Origin: Listeria booriae
Lineage (GTDB): Bacteria; Bacillota; Bacilli; Lactobacillales; Listeriaceae
Direction: 5' to 3'
DNA: 64,000 nt
Assembly (NCBI RefSeq): GCF_000766865.1
Contig: NZ_JNFA01000019.1
Location: 186,001-250,000 of the forward strand
The notes below the pieces were generated by a model that saw nothing but the letters and a program-made list of their open reading frames with translations, did no database searches and had not been told where the DNA came from. The number at the start of each line of letters is the position of its first letter. The first letter of the stretch is position 1. The position numbers and the translations under genes were made by a program. Below, one piece after another: positions 17,631 to 25,010 of the stretch.

Positions 17631-18110
17631 ATGAAACAATCACTTCGCATGTTGGCACTCGGTTTCTTAATCTCAGCCGTGCTCTTGCTTGTCTTTGATA
17701 CTTTCTTTTCATCAAGCGCACAAGCAGAAAAGTCAGCGGAACCAGAAAAAACAACGACAACCAAAGCCGATGATTCTTCTTACAAAAAGAAGTATGAGGA
17801 CCTACTAGCATCTCAAGAACTAGCTAAATCACAAGCTGCAGAAGCACAAAAAGCAGCCGCTGCTAAGAAAAAAGCAGAAGAAGAAAAAGCGAAACAAGTG
17901 AAGAAATTTACGCTTGTTATCAAAAAGGGCGACCCATCGTCTAAAGCAGGTAATGAATTGCAAGCTGCCGGAATCATTAAATCTGGTTCTGACTTTGACA
18001 AATTCTTGCGTGCAAATGGCTATGAGAAGTATGTTCGTGACGGTGCCTACAACGTGAACAGCACGATGACAGCCGATCAAATCGCGAAAATCATTACGCA
18101 TAAGAATTAA
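17631..18110 (+). CDS. Exported or membrane-anchored protein with MltG/YceG-like N-terminal-type domain
   Basis: The 159-residue protein has a signal-anchor (about 5-27), an Ala/Lys/Glu-rich coiled coil (about 60-90) and a C-terminal globular domain from about residue 92. That domain, TLVIKKGDPSSKAGNELQ then GIIKSGSDFDKFL, resembles the LysM-like substrate-binding portion of MltG-type transglycosylases. The catalytic domain with its glutamate is absent, so it is unlikely to cut peptidoglycan itself. It might bind wall strands near the membrane; that is inference. GGGGAGG precedes the ATG. A strong terminator follows. Confidence 0.7.
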   Translation: MKQSLRMLALGFLISAVLLLVFDTFFSSSAQAEKSAEPEKTTTTKADDSSYKKKYEDLLASQELAKSQAAEAQKAAAAKKKAEEEKAKQVKKFTLVIKKGDPSSKAGNELQAAGIIKSGSDFDKFLRANGYEKYVRDGAYNVNSTMTADQIAKIITHKN

Positions 18111-18115
18111 TAAGT

Positions 18116-18153
18116 AAAACAGGAAAGTGATTCGTCACTCTCCTGTTTTTTTT
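18116..18153 (+). terminator. Terminator after the MltG-like gene
   Basis: AACAGGAAAGTGA pairs with TCACTCTCCTGTT (one mismatch) around a TTCG loop at 18131-18134, followed by eight T residues. Confidence 0.9.
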
Positions 18154-18188
18154 GTTGCCTTTTTCCCCTAGCAAAAACGTTCTTGTCG

Positions 18189-18197
18189 TGTTATAAT
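18189..18197 (+). promoter_or_regulatory. Extended -10 promoter of the rsgA leader transcript
   Basis: TG-T-TATAAT is a perfect extended -10. No good -35 lies 17 bp upstream, which is common for extended -10 promoters. Transcription would start near 18204, about 29 nt before the leader ORF. Confidence 0.75.
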
Positions 18198-18232
18198 GAA
18201 ACGGAATTCCCATTATGAAAGGATGATGAATT

Positions 18233-18298
18233 ATGGATATTGTAACTTTTCTAGATACGAATAGCAATCACATTTTGGGAGCGTTTGATCTGAATTAA
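18233..18298 (+). CDS. 21-residue leader ORF upstream of rsgA paralogue
   Basis: A short ORF of 22 codons starts at ATG with AAAGGATG eight to twelve bases upstream and stops with TAA just before the ribosome site of the next gene. The peptide begins MDIVTFLDTNS and ends GAFDLN. It has no hydrophobic helix. Its position, two bases before a hairpin that buries the next ribosome site, resembles leader peptides of translational attenuators. Whether it is translated cannot be told from sequence, but start, ribosome site and position fit well together. Confidence 0.55.
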   Translation: MDIVTFLDTNSNHILGAFDLN

Positions 18299-18320
18299 GG
18301 CTCCCCTATTATAAAGGAGC
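18299..18320 (+). promoter_or_regulatory. Hairpin sequestering the rsgA ribosome site
   Basis: GCTCC (18300-18304) can pair with GGAGC (18316-18320), which contains the AAGGAG ribosome site of rsgA. The loop is 11 nt. The 5' arm begins two bases after the stop codon of the leader ORF, so a ribosome stalled on or terminating at that ORF would open the hairpin. Confidence 0.55.
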
Positions 18321-18327
18321 GAAAACA

Positions 18328-19392
18328 TTGAGTATTATTAATAATTATGGATTTACAGATTTTTTTGAGGCGCAAACATTGCAGGAAGGATTAGTTCCCG
18401 CGCGTGTTACAGCGGTTTTTAGAGATTTTTTTAAGGTGATATCCAAAGATGGCGAGCACTTGGCCAAATTGAAATATGTCGCGTTTATGGGCGCGATGAA
18501 TACGGATTTGCCTGCGGTTGGTGATTTTGTGGCATTGGAGAGTTATCCGCAAGATACGTCGTTGATACATGGTGTGTTGGACCGGAAAACGGTGTTTAAG
18601 CGTAGCGATCCAGCTGGTGGTGAACAATTGGTGGCTGCGAACTTTGACTATGTGTTTATTGTTAGTTCGCTAAATCATGATTTTAGTATGAATCGGTTGG
18701 AACGGTATTTGACGATTGCTTGGGATAGTGGCGCGAAACCAGTAATTATTTTGACGAAAGCGGATTTAAGTGATGACGTGGCGCAAATCGTAACGGAAAT
18801 TGAACTTGTTGCGTACGGTGTGCCAGTTTTTCCAGTGGATAATTTATCGAAACGCGGTTTTGAAGCAATCGAAGCGTTTTTGAAACCTGGTGAGACGGTT
18901 GTTCTGCTTGGGTCTTCTGGTGTCGGAAAATCATCGTTTATCAATGCTTTGTCTGGCGAGTCGCTCATGAAAACGAGTGGTATTCGTGAGGATGACTCTA
19001 AAGGTAAGCATACGACGACACATCGGGAGCTGCATTTATTGCATACTGGTTTGCTCGTTATTGATACGCCAGGAATGCGCGAACTTGGTATTGGTCAAGC
19101 GAGTGATGGACTTGGTGAGACGTTTCAAGATATTGAAGATTTAGCGACACGTTGTAAGTTCCGTAATTGTCAACATGGAACGGAGCCAGAATGCGCCGTA
19201 CAAGCTGCTCTCGCAGACGGAACACTTCCGGAGGCTCATTATACGAATTGGGTGAAATTAAAGCGAGAACTAGCCTATTTCGAGCGTAAAAACGACCCTG
19301 TTTTGCAACGTGCCGAGAAGCAGAAATGGAAGGCCGTTCATAAGGCACTGGAAACGCAATATAAATCCAATTTAAAAGCACGAAAGAAATAG
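18328..19392 (+). CDS. rsgA: Ribosome small-subunit-dependent GTPase (RsgA family, second type)
   Basis: RsgA GTPases act late in 30S subunit maturation. The 354-residue protein shows the circular permutation of the family: G4 LTKADL near 147-152, then G1 GSSGVGKSS near 194-202, then G3 DTPGMREL near 248-255. An N-terminal OB domain and a C-terminal zinc knuckle (CKFRNCQHGTEPEC, near 275-288) flank the G domain. It is longer than the usual B. subtilis CpgA (about 298 residues) and looks like the longer paralogue class. The start is TTG at 18328 with AAGGAG eight bases upstream inside the hairpin. It may respond to translation stress through its leader. Confidence 0.93.
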   Translation: MSIINNYGFTDFFEAQTLQEGLVPARVTAVFRDFFKVISKDGEHLAKLKYVAFMGAMNTDLPAVGDFVALESYPQDTSLIHGVLDRKTVFKRSDPAGGEQLVAANFDYVFIVSSLNHDFSMNRLERYLTIAWDSGAKPVIILTKADLSDDVAQIVTEIELVAYGVPVFPVDNLSKRGFEAIEAFLKPGETVVLLGSSGVGKSSFINALSGESLMKTSGIREDDSKGKHTTTHRELHLLHTGLLVIDTPGMRELGIGQASDGLGETFQDIEDLATRCKFRNCQHGTEPECAVQAALADGTLPEAHYTNWVKLKRELAYFERKNDPVLQRAEKQKWKAVHKALETQYKSNLKARKK

Positions 19393-19399
19393 TAACGTT

Positions 19400-19430
19400 A
19401 GCCTGCTGTCCTTGTGATGGCAGGCTTTTT
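19400..19430 (+). terminator. Terminator after rsgA
   Basis: AGCCTGC (19400-19406) pairs with GCAGGCT (19420-19426), followed by five T residues. Confidence 0.8.
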
Positions 19431-19436
19431 CGATGC

Positions 19437-19478
19437 AAAAAAACACCCGCCATACAGTATGCCTAGGCGAGCGTTTTG
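19437..19478 (-). terminator. Terminator after pnpA
   Basis: On the minus strand AACGCTCGCC pairs with GGCGGGTGTT (two G-U pairs), followed by a run of T residues at 19443-19437. Confidence 0.75.
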
Positions 19479-19485
19479 GATAAAT

Positions 19486-21663
19486 TTATTTCTTATCTTT
19501 GTTGTATGGTTTCTTGTAGCCTTCTTTGCGTGGTGGACGGCTTGATTGTTCTGTGCTGCTGTCCCCTTCTTTTTTCTCGATTAACGCTTTGCGAGATACG
19601 TTTACGCGACCGTGGTCATCGATTTCTGTTACTTTTACTTTGACGATATCGCCCATTTTCAAGATGTCTTCTACTTTGCCAACGCGTTCATGCGCTAGTT
19701 CAGAAATGTGAATCAAGCCATCTTTTCCTTTGAACAATTCAACGAAAGCTCCGAATTTCTCGATGCGGCGTACTTTACCGTCGTAAATTTCGCCGACTTG
19801 TACTTCGCGCACGATTTCTTCAATCATGGCTTTTGCTTTTTCAATCATTGCATCGTCTTGGGACGCGATAAATACGGTACCATCTTGTTCGATGTCGATT
19901 TTAACGCTCGTTTCGTCGATGATTTGGTTGATTTGTTTACCGCCAGGCCCGATAACGTCTTTGATTTTGTCTGGTTTGATTGTCATGGTAACGATTTTCG
20001 GTGCGTATTCAGATAGTGTTTCACGTGGTGTATTGATCGTTGCTTCTAAATGTTCTAGAATGTGCAGACGGCCAGCTTTGGCTTGTGTCAACGCTTCTTC
20101 TAGGATTTGGCGGCTAAGGCCATCGATTTTAATATCCATTTGCAAGGCTGTGATACCGTCACGTGTTCCAGCAACTTTGAAATCCATGTCGCCGAAGTGA
20201 TCTTCCATTCCTTGAATATCAGAAAGGATTGTGTAATCGTCGCCAAGTTTTACAAGACCCATTGCGATACCAGCTACTGGCGCTTTGATTGGTACACCAG
20301 CATCCATCATTGCAAGCGTCGAACCACAAATACTTGCTTGCGAGCTAGAACCGTTCGATTCCAAAACTTCGGATACAAGACGAATCGTGTACGGGAAGTC
20401 TTCTTCACTCGGAATAACTTGTTGCAAGGCGCGTTCGCCAAGTGCTCCGTGACCGATTTCACGACGACCTGGAGCGCGACGAGGACCTGTTTCCCCAACA
20501 CTGAATTGCGGGAAGTTATAATGATGCATGAAGCGTTTTGAGTCTTCAAGACCTAAACCATCAATGATTTGGTGTTCGCGTAAAGGCGCTAATGTACACA
20601 CGCTAAGCGCTTGTGTTTGCCCACGTGTAAATAGACCTGAACCATGGACGCGTGGCAAGATGCCAACTTCTGATGATAGCGGACGGATTTCATCCACTTT
20701 ACGACCATCAGGACGGATTTTATCTTGAGAAATAAGGCGGCGCATTTCATCTTTTTCAAGAATTTCAAGGATATGCCCTACTTCTGGTAAAACGTCAGCC
20801 GCGTTTTCGAGTTCTTTCGCTTCGTACTCCGCAATGACCGTTTCTTTTAGTACTGTGATATTTTCTTCGCGCGCTAGTTTTTCTTCTGTTTGGATTGCTT
20901 TTTTCATGTCTGCTTCTGCGCGTTGTTTGATTTCTTCTACAAGGGCTGCGTCTGGAACGAATAATTCGACTTCCATCTTCTCTTTACCCACAGCAGCAAC
21001 GATTTCTTCTTGGAAGGCGATTAAGCGTTTAATTTCTTCGTGACCGAACATAATTGCTTCAAGCATTGCTTCTTCAGGAACTTCTTTCGCGCCTGCTTCT
21101 ACCATGTTGATTGCTTCTTTTGTTCCGGCAACAGTTAAGCTAATATCGCTTTGTTCTGCTTGCTCCACGCTTGGGTTGATAACGTATTCGCCGTTAATAC
21201 GACCAACGTCAACGCCTGCGATTGGGCCTTCAAACGGAATGTCTGAGATAGAAAGTGCGATAGATGAGCCGAGCATTGCAGCCATTTCTGGGGAACAATC
21301 TTGCTCTACGCTAAGCACAGTCGATGTGATTTGTACGTCATTACGATATCCTTCTGCAAAAAGCGGACGGATGGGACGGTCGATGAGACGCGCTGTTAAT
21401 GTTGCGCGGTCGCTTGGACGTCCTTCACGTTTTAAGAAGCCACCTGGTACTTTACCAACGGCATACATTTTTTCTTCGTAGTTAACGGTTAACGGGAAAA
21501 AGTCACCTGGTCTTGGTTTTCTTGAACCTACCGCAGCTGTTAAAACAACCGTGTCACCATAACGGATAAGTGCTGCGCCATTGGCTTGTTTCGCCATTTG
21601 ACCGACTTCGATTACTAAATCTTTTCCTGCCCATGTGGACTTGAATACTTGTTTTTCTGACAT
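19486..21663 (-). CDS. pnpA: Polynucleotide phosphorylase
   Basis: PNPase degrades RNA from the 3' end with phosphate and is a core degradosome enzyme. The 725-residue protein has two RNase PH domains (about 5-220 and 310-540) joined by a helical linker, then a KH domain ([21 protein letters not shown], near 555-575; GPGG is the RNA loop) and an S1 domain ([20 protein letters not shown], near 622-641). The catalytic-site serine-rich motif [21 protein letters not shown] is present. AGGAGAC precedes the ATG. It follows rpsO, the order seen in many bacteria, with a structured leader between them. Confidence 0.97.
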   Translation of the reverse strand: MSEKQVFKSTWAGKDLVIEVGQMAKQANGAALIRYGDTVVLTAAVGSRKPRPGDFFPLTVNYEEKMYAVGKVPGGFLKREGRPSDRATLTARLIDRPIRPLFAEGYRNDVQITSTVLSVEQDCSPEMAAMLGSSIALSISDIPFEGPIAGVDVGRINGEYVINPSVEQAEQSDISLTVAGTKEAINMVEAGAKEVPEEAMLEAIMFGHEEIKRLIAFQEEIVAAVGKEKMEVELFVPDAALVEEIKQRAEADMKKAIQTEEKLAREENITVLKETVIAEYEAKELENAADVLPEVGHILEILEKDEMRRLISQDKIRPDGRKVDEIRPLSSEVGILPRVHGSGLFTRGQTQALSVCTLAPLREHQIIDGLGLEDSKRFMHHYNFPQFSVGETGPRRAPGRREIGHGALGERALQQVIPSEEDFPYTIRLVSEVLESNGSSSQASICGSTLAMMDAGVPIKAPVAGIAMGLVKLGDDYTILSDIQGMEDHFGDMDFKVAGTRDGITALQMDIKIDGLSRQILEEALTQAKAGRLHILEHLEATINTPRETLSEYAPKIVTMTIKPDKIKDVIGPGGKQINQIIDETSVKIDIEQDGTVFIASQDDAMIEKAKAMIEEIVREVQVGEIYDGKVRRIEKFGAFVELFKGKDGLIHISELAHERVGKVEDILKMGDIVKVKVTEIDDHGRVNVSRKALIEKKEGDSSTEQSSRPPRKEGYKKPYNKDKK

Positions 21664-21671
21664 ATTTTAGT

Positions 21672-21820
21672 CTCCTTTTACATAGGAGGAGCGCGCCTTG
21701 CTAGAAACTTTACCATGCATAATAATTCTTCACGCACGCCTGAGGAACATGGATTTCTCAGACACACATGAATCCAAAAACCTACTACTATCCGTGTACT
21801 AGCACGTTTTTGGATTCATG
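21672..21820 (-). promoter_or_regulatory. Structured pnpA leader with a 15-bp perfect hairpin
   Basis: Three stem-loops precede pnpA on the minus strand. The first has perfect 15-nt arms, CATGAATCCAAAAAC (21820-21806) and GTTTTTGGATTCATG (21781-21767), around a 24-nt loop. The second pairs CTGAG with CTCAG (about 21761-21740). The third pairs CTCCT with AGGAG at 21688-21672, which buries the pnpA ribosome site. None has a T-tract, so these look like processing or control structures rather than terminators. Confidence 0.7.
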
Positions 21821-21874
21821 CGATAAAGCCTCTTTCTTGCTAGGTTTTCGCGCTGCCTCTGTTTTCATTTTTTC

Positions 21875-21905
21875 AAAAAAAAACGGGACAAAAATATCCC
21901 GTTTT
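21875..21905 (-). terminator. Terminator after rpsO
   Basis: AAAACGGGA (21905-21897) pairs with TCCCGTTTT (21888-21880) on the minus strand, and T residues continue. It lies directly after the rpsO stop codon. Confidence 0.85.
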
Positions 21906-21913
21906 CCTTGTTT

Positions 21914-22183
21914 TTATCGACGTAAACCTAGACGTCCGATAAGTTCGCGGTAACGTGCAACATCTTTCTTACGTAGGTAAGTTAAAAGGTTACGACGGTG
22001 ACCGACCATTTTCATCAAACCACGATAAGAGTGGTGGTCTTTCTTGTGAACGCGAACGTGTTCATTCAAACTGTTAATTTCTGCAGTAAGAACAGCGATT
22101 TGAACTTCTGGTGAACCAGTGTCCGTATCATGTACACGATATTCAGCGATAATTTCATTTTTACGCTCTTGTGTCAATGCCAT
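21914..22183 (-). CDS. rpsO: 30S ribosomal protein S15
   Basis: The 89-residue protein matches S15 throughout, with the rRNA-binding stretch [13 protein letters not shown] (about 21-33) and [21 protein letters not shown] (about 47-67). S15 is a primary binder of 16S rRNA. AAGGAGG lies nine bases before the ATG. S15 often represses its own mRNA; no obvious leader pseudoknot was resolved here by eye. It lies between ribF and pnpA. Confidence 0.98.
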   Translation of the reverse strand: MALTQERKNEIIAEYRVHDTDTGSPEVQIAVLTAEINSLNEHVRVHKKDHHSYRGLMKMVGHRRNLLTYLRKKDVARYRELIGRLGLRR

Positions 22184-22326
22184 TTCTTACACACCTCCTT
22201 CATTTCTAATCCCCGCGTACTGAGCAAAGCGTTGGTGACTCGCTAAATGCCAAGTAAGGGTTCTTTTTTCGTACAGAATTAAAGATACACTATTTTCTAG
22301 CAAAAAGCAAGCAATAGCCGCACTTT

Positions 22327-23253
22327 TTATGAGAAAAATGCTCTTGTATCTGCTTCGTCTTTCTTCAATTGTTCGATTAGTCCTTCTACGCCGTTGAATT
22401 TCAATTCGGGGCGGAAATAATGGAACCACTCGATTTCGATTTCTTCGCCATAAATTTCTTGGTGGAAGTCTAAAATATACACTTCGATAGACATCGCTTG
22501 GTCGTCTTTAAATGTGATATTATAGCCAATGCTCGCCATGCCAAGATGCGTTTCGTCGCCGACTTTGAATTTCACTGCGTACACGCCTAATTTTGGAATA
22601 AGGAATCCTTCGTCAACGGCAATATTAGCAGTCGGAAAACCAATTGTACGGCCGCGTTTATCCCCATGAATGACTGTCCCAGTGACAGTATACGGATAGC
22701 CTAGAAGTTGGTTTGCTTCGTCTAACTGACCTTCTTCAATGTATTTGCGAATGTTGGTTGAGCTTACTTTATCATGCAAATCTTCTAGTTTTTCAACAAT
22801 CGTGACATCAAATTGGTTATCGGCGTACTTCGTCAGTTCGGTCATTTTGCCGGCACCTTGACGTCCGTAAGAGTAATCAAAGCCTGCTACGACATGTTTC
22901 GCATTTAAGCCGATAAGGTAATTCGCGACGAAATCTTCTGGGCTAAGATTAGAAAATGCCGTTGTGAAGCGCACAATGTATAAAATATCAACGCCTAGTT
23001 CTGCCATGCGCTTTTTCTTTTCTTCTAGCGGGGTTAAGTATTTGACTTGTTTGCGCTTTTGACTCAGGACGACAGATGGATGTGGATCAAAAGTTAGAAC
23101 GGCAGTTTTGATGCCGCGTTTTTCAGCTTCTTTTTTAGCTGTGTTGATTACTTCTTGATGTCCGCGGTGCAATCCATCGAAAAAACCGAGTGCGATGACT
23201 TTCGGGTCGCGTTCTTTGGTTTCTGGTGGATGGTGTAAAAAATACGTTTCCAT
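22327..23253 (-). CDS. ribF: Bifunctional riboflavin kinase / FAD synthetase
   Basis: The protein (308 residues) first phosphorylates riboflavin to FMN and then adenylates FMN to FAD. The N-terminal nucleotidyltransferase domain carries GFFDGLHRGHQ (near 23-33; HxGH-type motif) and the C-terminal flavokinase domain GDKRGRTIGFPTANI (near 186-200). The ATG at 23253 is chosen because AAGGGG lies upstream and the protein starts METYFLHHP; the longer in-frame version lacks a ribosome site. In L. monocytogenes the gene is also called ribC. It lies between truB and rpsO. Confidence 0.95.
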   Translation of the reverse strand: METYFLHHPPETKERDPKVIALGFFDGLHRGHQEVINTAKKEAEKRGIKTAVLTFDPHPSVVLSQKRKQVKYLTPLEEKKKRMAELGVDILYIVRFTTAFSNLSPEDFVANYLIGLNAKHVVAGFDYSYGRQGAGKMTELTKYADNQFDVTIVEKLEDLHDKVSSTNIRKYIEEGQLDEANQLLGYPYTVTGTVIHGDKRGRTIGFPTANIAVDEGFLIPKLGVYAVKFKVGDETHLGMASIGYNITFKDDQAMSIEVYILDFHQEIYGEEIEIEWFHYFRPELKFNGVEGLIEQLKKDEADTRAFFS

Positions 23254-23372
23254 GAAATCCCCTTCTCTAAATGTTTTACGCAACTGCTTTACGGGTACTA
23301 AAAAAGTGCGCAATCAATATGGAGTTAATACGGAAGCTTGCCTGAAAAATCGGTAGGCTTCTTTTTGTTTGG

Positions 23373-24299
23373 TTAATTTAATTTGCCGGCTCGTAGTTCG
23401 ATGACTTTCTCTGGTTTCCAAAAATCGCGACGTTCGGGATGTTGTACGTAGATTGCGGTCAGTTTATTGTTGTGCATGAGCGCGACACGCCCTTCACTGC
23501 GATCTTTAATAAACTGTTCTGGAAGTACGACGCCGTTTAGAACTTTTTCATACACGAGATCGGATATGTCTTGTTTTTTCATGTCAGAAAGACCATCTTC
23601 TAGCGGATATAGAAAACTTGCTTCGTCTTCTTTAGCGCGCAAAGCTTCGATTTCGGCTAGCGTGAAGCATTGGGCTTCTGTGAAAATACCGCTTTGTGTT
23701 CGTTTTAGTTCGGACATGTGGGCGGGGTAGCCGAGTTTTTCACCAATCATAACAGCTAATGTGCGGATGTAGGTGCCTTTACCGCAGTGAATGCGAATTC
23801 GGAAAGTGTTATTATCTGGACTTATTGGTGTGTAAGGCTTGAGCAGGTCTATTGCATAAATATTCACCGTGCGAATAGGACGTTCCACCTCTATACCAGC
23901 TCTTGCATATTCATACAACCGGCGTCCTTTTACTTTGACAGCGGAGTACATTGGCGGTGTTTGCTGAATCGTGCCGACAAAGGATTTGGCTGCTTTTTCT
24001 ACATCGATTGGCAGGATGGTTTCGGTGATTGCTTTTTCAGCAACGACTTCTCCGCTAGCGTCTTCGGTAGTTGTTGCAGTTCCTAGTGTGACGGTTGCTT
24101 CGTATACTTTGCCTTCATCGGTTATATATTCGGCGAGTTTGGTTGCCCGTCCAATGCAAATTGGTAGTACGCCTTCGACATCTGGATCAAGTGTACCTGT
24201 GTGCCCAACTTTTTTTGTTTGTAAAATTTTGCGTAGTTTAAACACGCAGTCGTGACTGGTCATTCCTTTTTCTTTCCACAAAGGGATAATTCCGTCCAT
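23373..24299 (-). CDS. truB: tRNA pseudouridine-55 synthase
   Basis: TruB makes pseudouridine 55 in the T-loop of tRNAs and can act as a tRNA chaperone. The 308-residue protein contains the catalytic motif VGHTGTLDPDVEGVLP with Asp38 as the likely nucleophile, and the conserved GKGTYIRTLA near 178-187. A C-terminal PUA-like region follows. GGAGGG precedes the ATG by eight bases. It lies between rbfA and ribF, the normal Bacillales order nusA-infB-rbfA-truB-ribF. Confidence 0.97.
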   Translation of the reverse strand: MDGIIPLWKEKGMTSHDCVFKLRKILQTKKVGHTGTLDPDVEGVLPICIGRATKLAEYITDEGKVYEATVTLGTATTTEDASGEVVAEKAITETILPIDVEKAAKSFVGTIQQTPPMYSAVKVKGRRLYEYARAGIEVERPIRTVNIYAIDLLKPYTPISPDNNTFRIRIHCGKGTYIRTLAVMIGEKLGYPAHMSELKRTQSGIFTEAQCFTLAEIEALRAKEDEASFLYPLEDGLSDMKKQDISDLVYEKVLNGVVLPEQFIKDRSEGRVALMHNNKLTAIYVQHPERRDFWKPEKVIELRAGKLN

Positions 24300-24324
24300 A
24301 GATTGCCCTCCTGTTCCTACACAA

Positions 24325-24364
24325 AGAAGGATAGACGGCCGATGATACTGGCACCTATCCTTCT
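24325..24364 (-). promoter_or_regulatory. Perfect hairpin between rbfA and truB
   Basis: AGAAGGATAG (24364-24355 on the minus strand) and CTATCCTTCT (24334-24325) form a 10-bp perfect stem with a 20-nt loop. Only TTTG follows, so it is a weak terminator at best and more likely an RNA-processing or stability element within the operon. Confidence 0.6.
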
Positions 24365-24372
24365 ATTGTTTA

Positions 24373-24717
24373 TTATTCGTTATCATTTAAACCACGTAAT
24401 AGGTCGTCGATATGGTTGCCGTAAGCGACAGAATTATCAATTTCAAAAAATAGTTCTGGTACTTTGCGCAAGCGAATGCGACTTCCAATTTCAGAGCGAA
24501 TAAAACCATGTGCTTTGTCTAAGGCAGTCAGGGCATCTTTTTGCTCTTTTTCTTCGCCTAAAACAGACACGAATACGGTTGCTTGTTGTAAGTCTCCTGT
24601 TACGTCAACACCTGTGACAGTAATGAAGCCTACGCGCGGATCTCTAATTTTGCGGTTTAGGATGTCGCCAAGCTCTTTTTTTAGTTGCTCTGCTACACGA
24701 TTAGCTCGAACATTCAT
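24373..24717 (-). CDS. rbfA: Ribosome-binding factor A
   Basis: This 114-residue KH-fold protein helps mature the 5' end of 16S rRNA and is linked to cold adaptation. The pattern [17 protein letters not shown] at the start and [19 protein letters not shown] near 42-60 is typical. GAGGTG precedes the ATG. It follows the ylxP gene by 14 bp in the infB operon. Confidence 0.96.
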   Translation of the reverse strand: MNVRANRVAEQLKKELGDILNRKIRDPRVGFITVTGVDVTGDLQQATVFVSVLGEEKEQKDALTALDKAHGFIRSEIGSRIRLRKVPELFFEIDNSVAYGNHIDDLLRGLNDNE

Positions 24718-24731
24718 GTTTTCACCTCATT

Positions 24732-25010
24732 TTACAGACTTTCCATTGTTGTTTGTCCGCGTTCCCATTCTGGAAATGCGTCTAAAAAAGCAAGCACGGT
24801 ATCGGCTACTTTTTCAGCGTGAATGTGTGATTCCGAGACGACAGCAAAACCGATGAGGCTTCGCTGCCATTTGTCTTGAAATCCAATTTCGGCAATGGAG
24901 ATATTAAATTTCTGGCCGGCGCGTGTTAAGACGCGCTTGATGATGGCCCGTTTTTCTTTCAGCGTTTGTGGTGTCTGCATTACCCATTCGGATTCGACGT
25001 AACGGATCAT
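24732..25010 (-). CDS. YlxP family protein (DUF503)
   Basis: A 92-residue small alpha/beta protein with the DUF503 features [21 protein letters not shown] and [15 protein letters not shown]. YlxP-type proteins sit between infB and rbfA in most Firmicutes; a link to ribosome maturation has been suggested from genetics and position, but its biochemical role is unsettled. Its ATG overlaps the infB stop codon by four bases (ATGA). Confidence 0.9.
   Translation of the reverse strand: MIRYVESEWVMQTPQTLKEKRAIIKRVLTRAGQKFNISIAEIGFQDKWQRSLIGFAVVSESHIHAEKVADTVLAFLDAFPEWERGQTTMESL

Noticed and set aside
17631-18110. Calling this gene a full MltG transglycosylase
   Set aside because: At 159 residues it has only the N-terminal-type module; the catalytic domain with its glutamate is missing.
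19526-21481. Several plus-strand open frames opposite pnpA
   Set aside because: All are shadows of a clear full-length PNPase gene; none has a ribosome site or recognisable motif.
22187-22429. 80-codon minus-strand frame between rpsO and ribF
   Set aside because: It overlaps the end of ribF in another frame and has no ribosome site or family resemblance.
23333-23361. Plus-strand terminator-like hairpin between truB and ribF
   Set aside because: AAGC-CCT/AGGCTT plus five T residues looks like a terminator on the plus strand, but there is no plus-strand gene there and the stem has a three-base bulge; probably chance.
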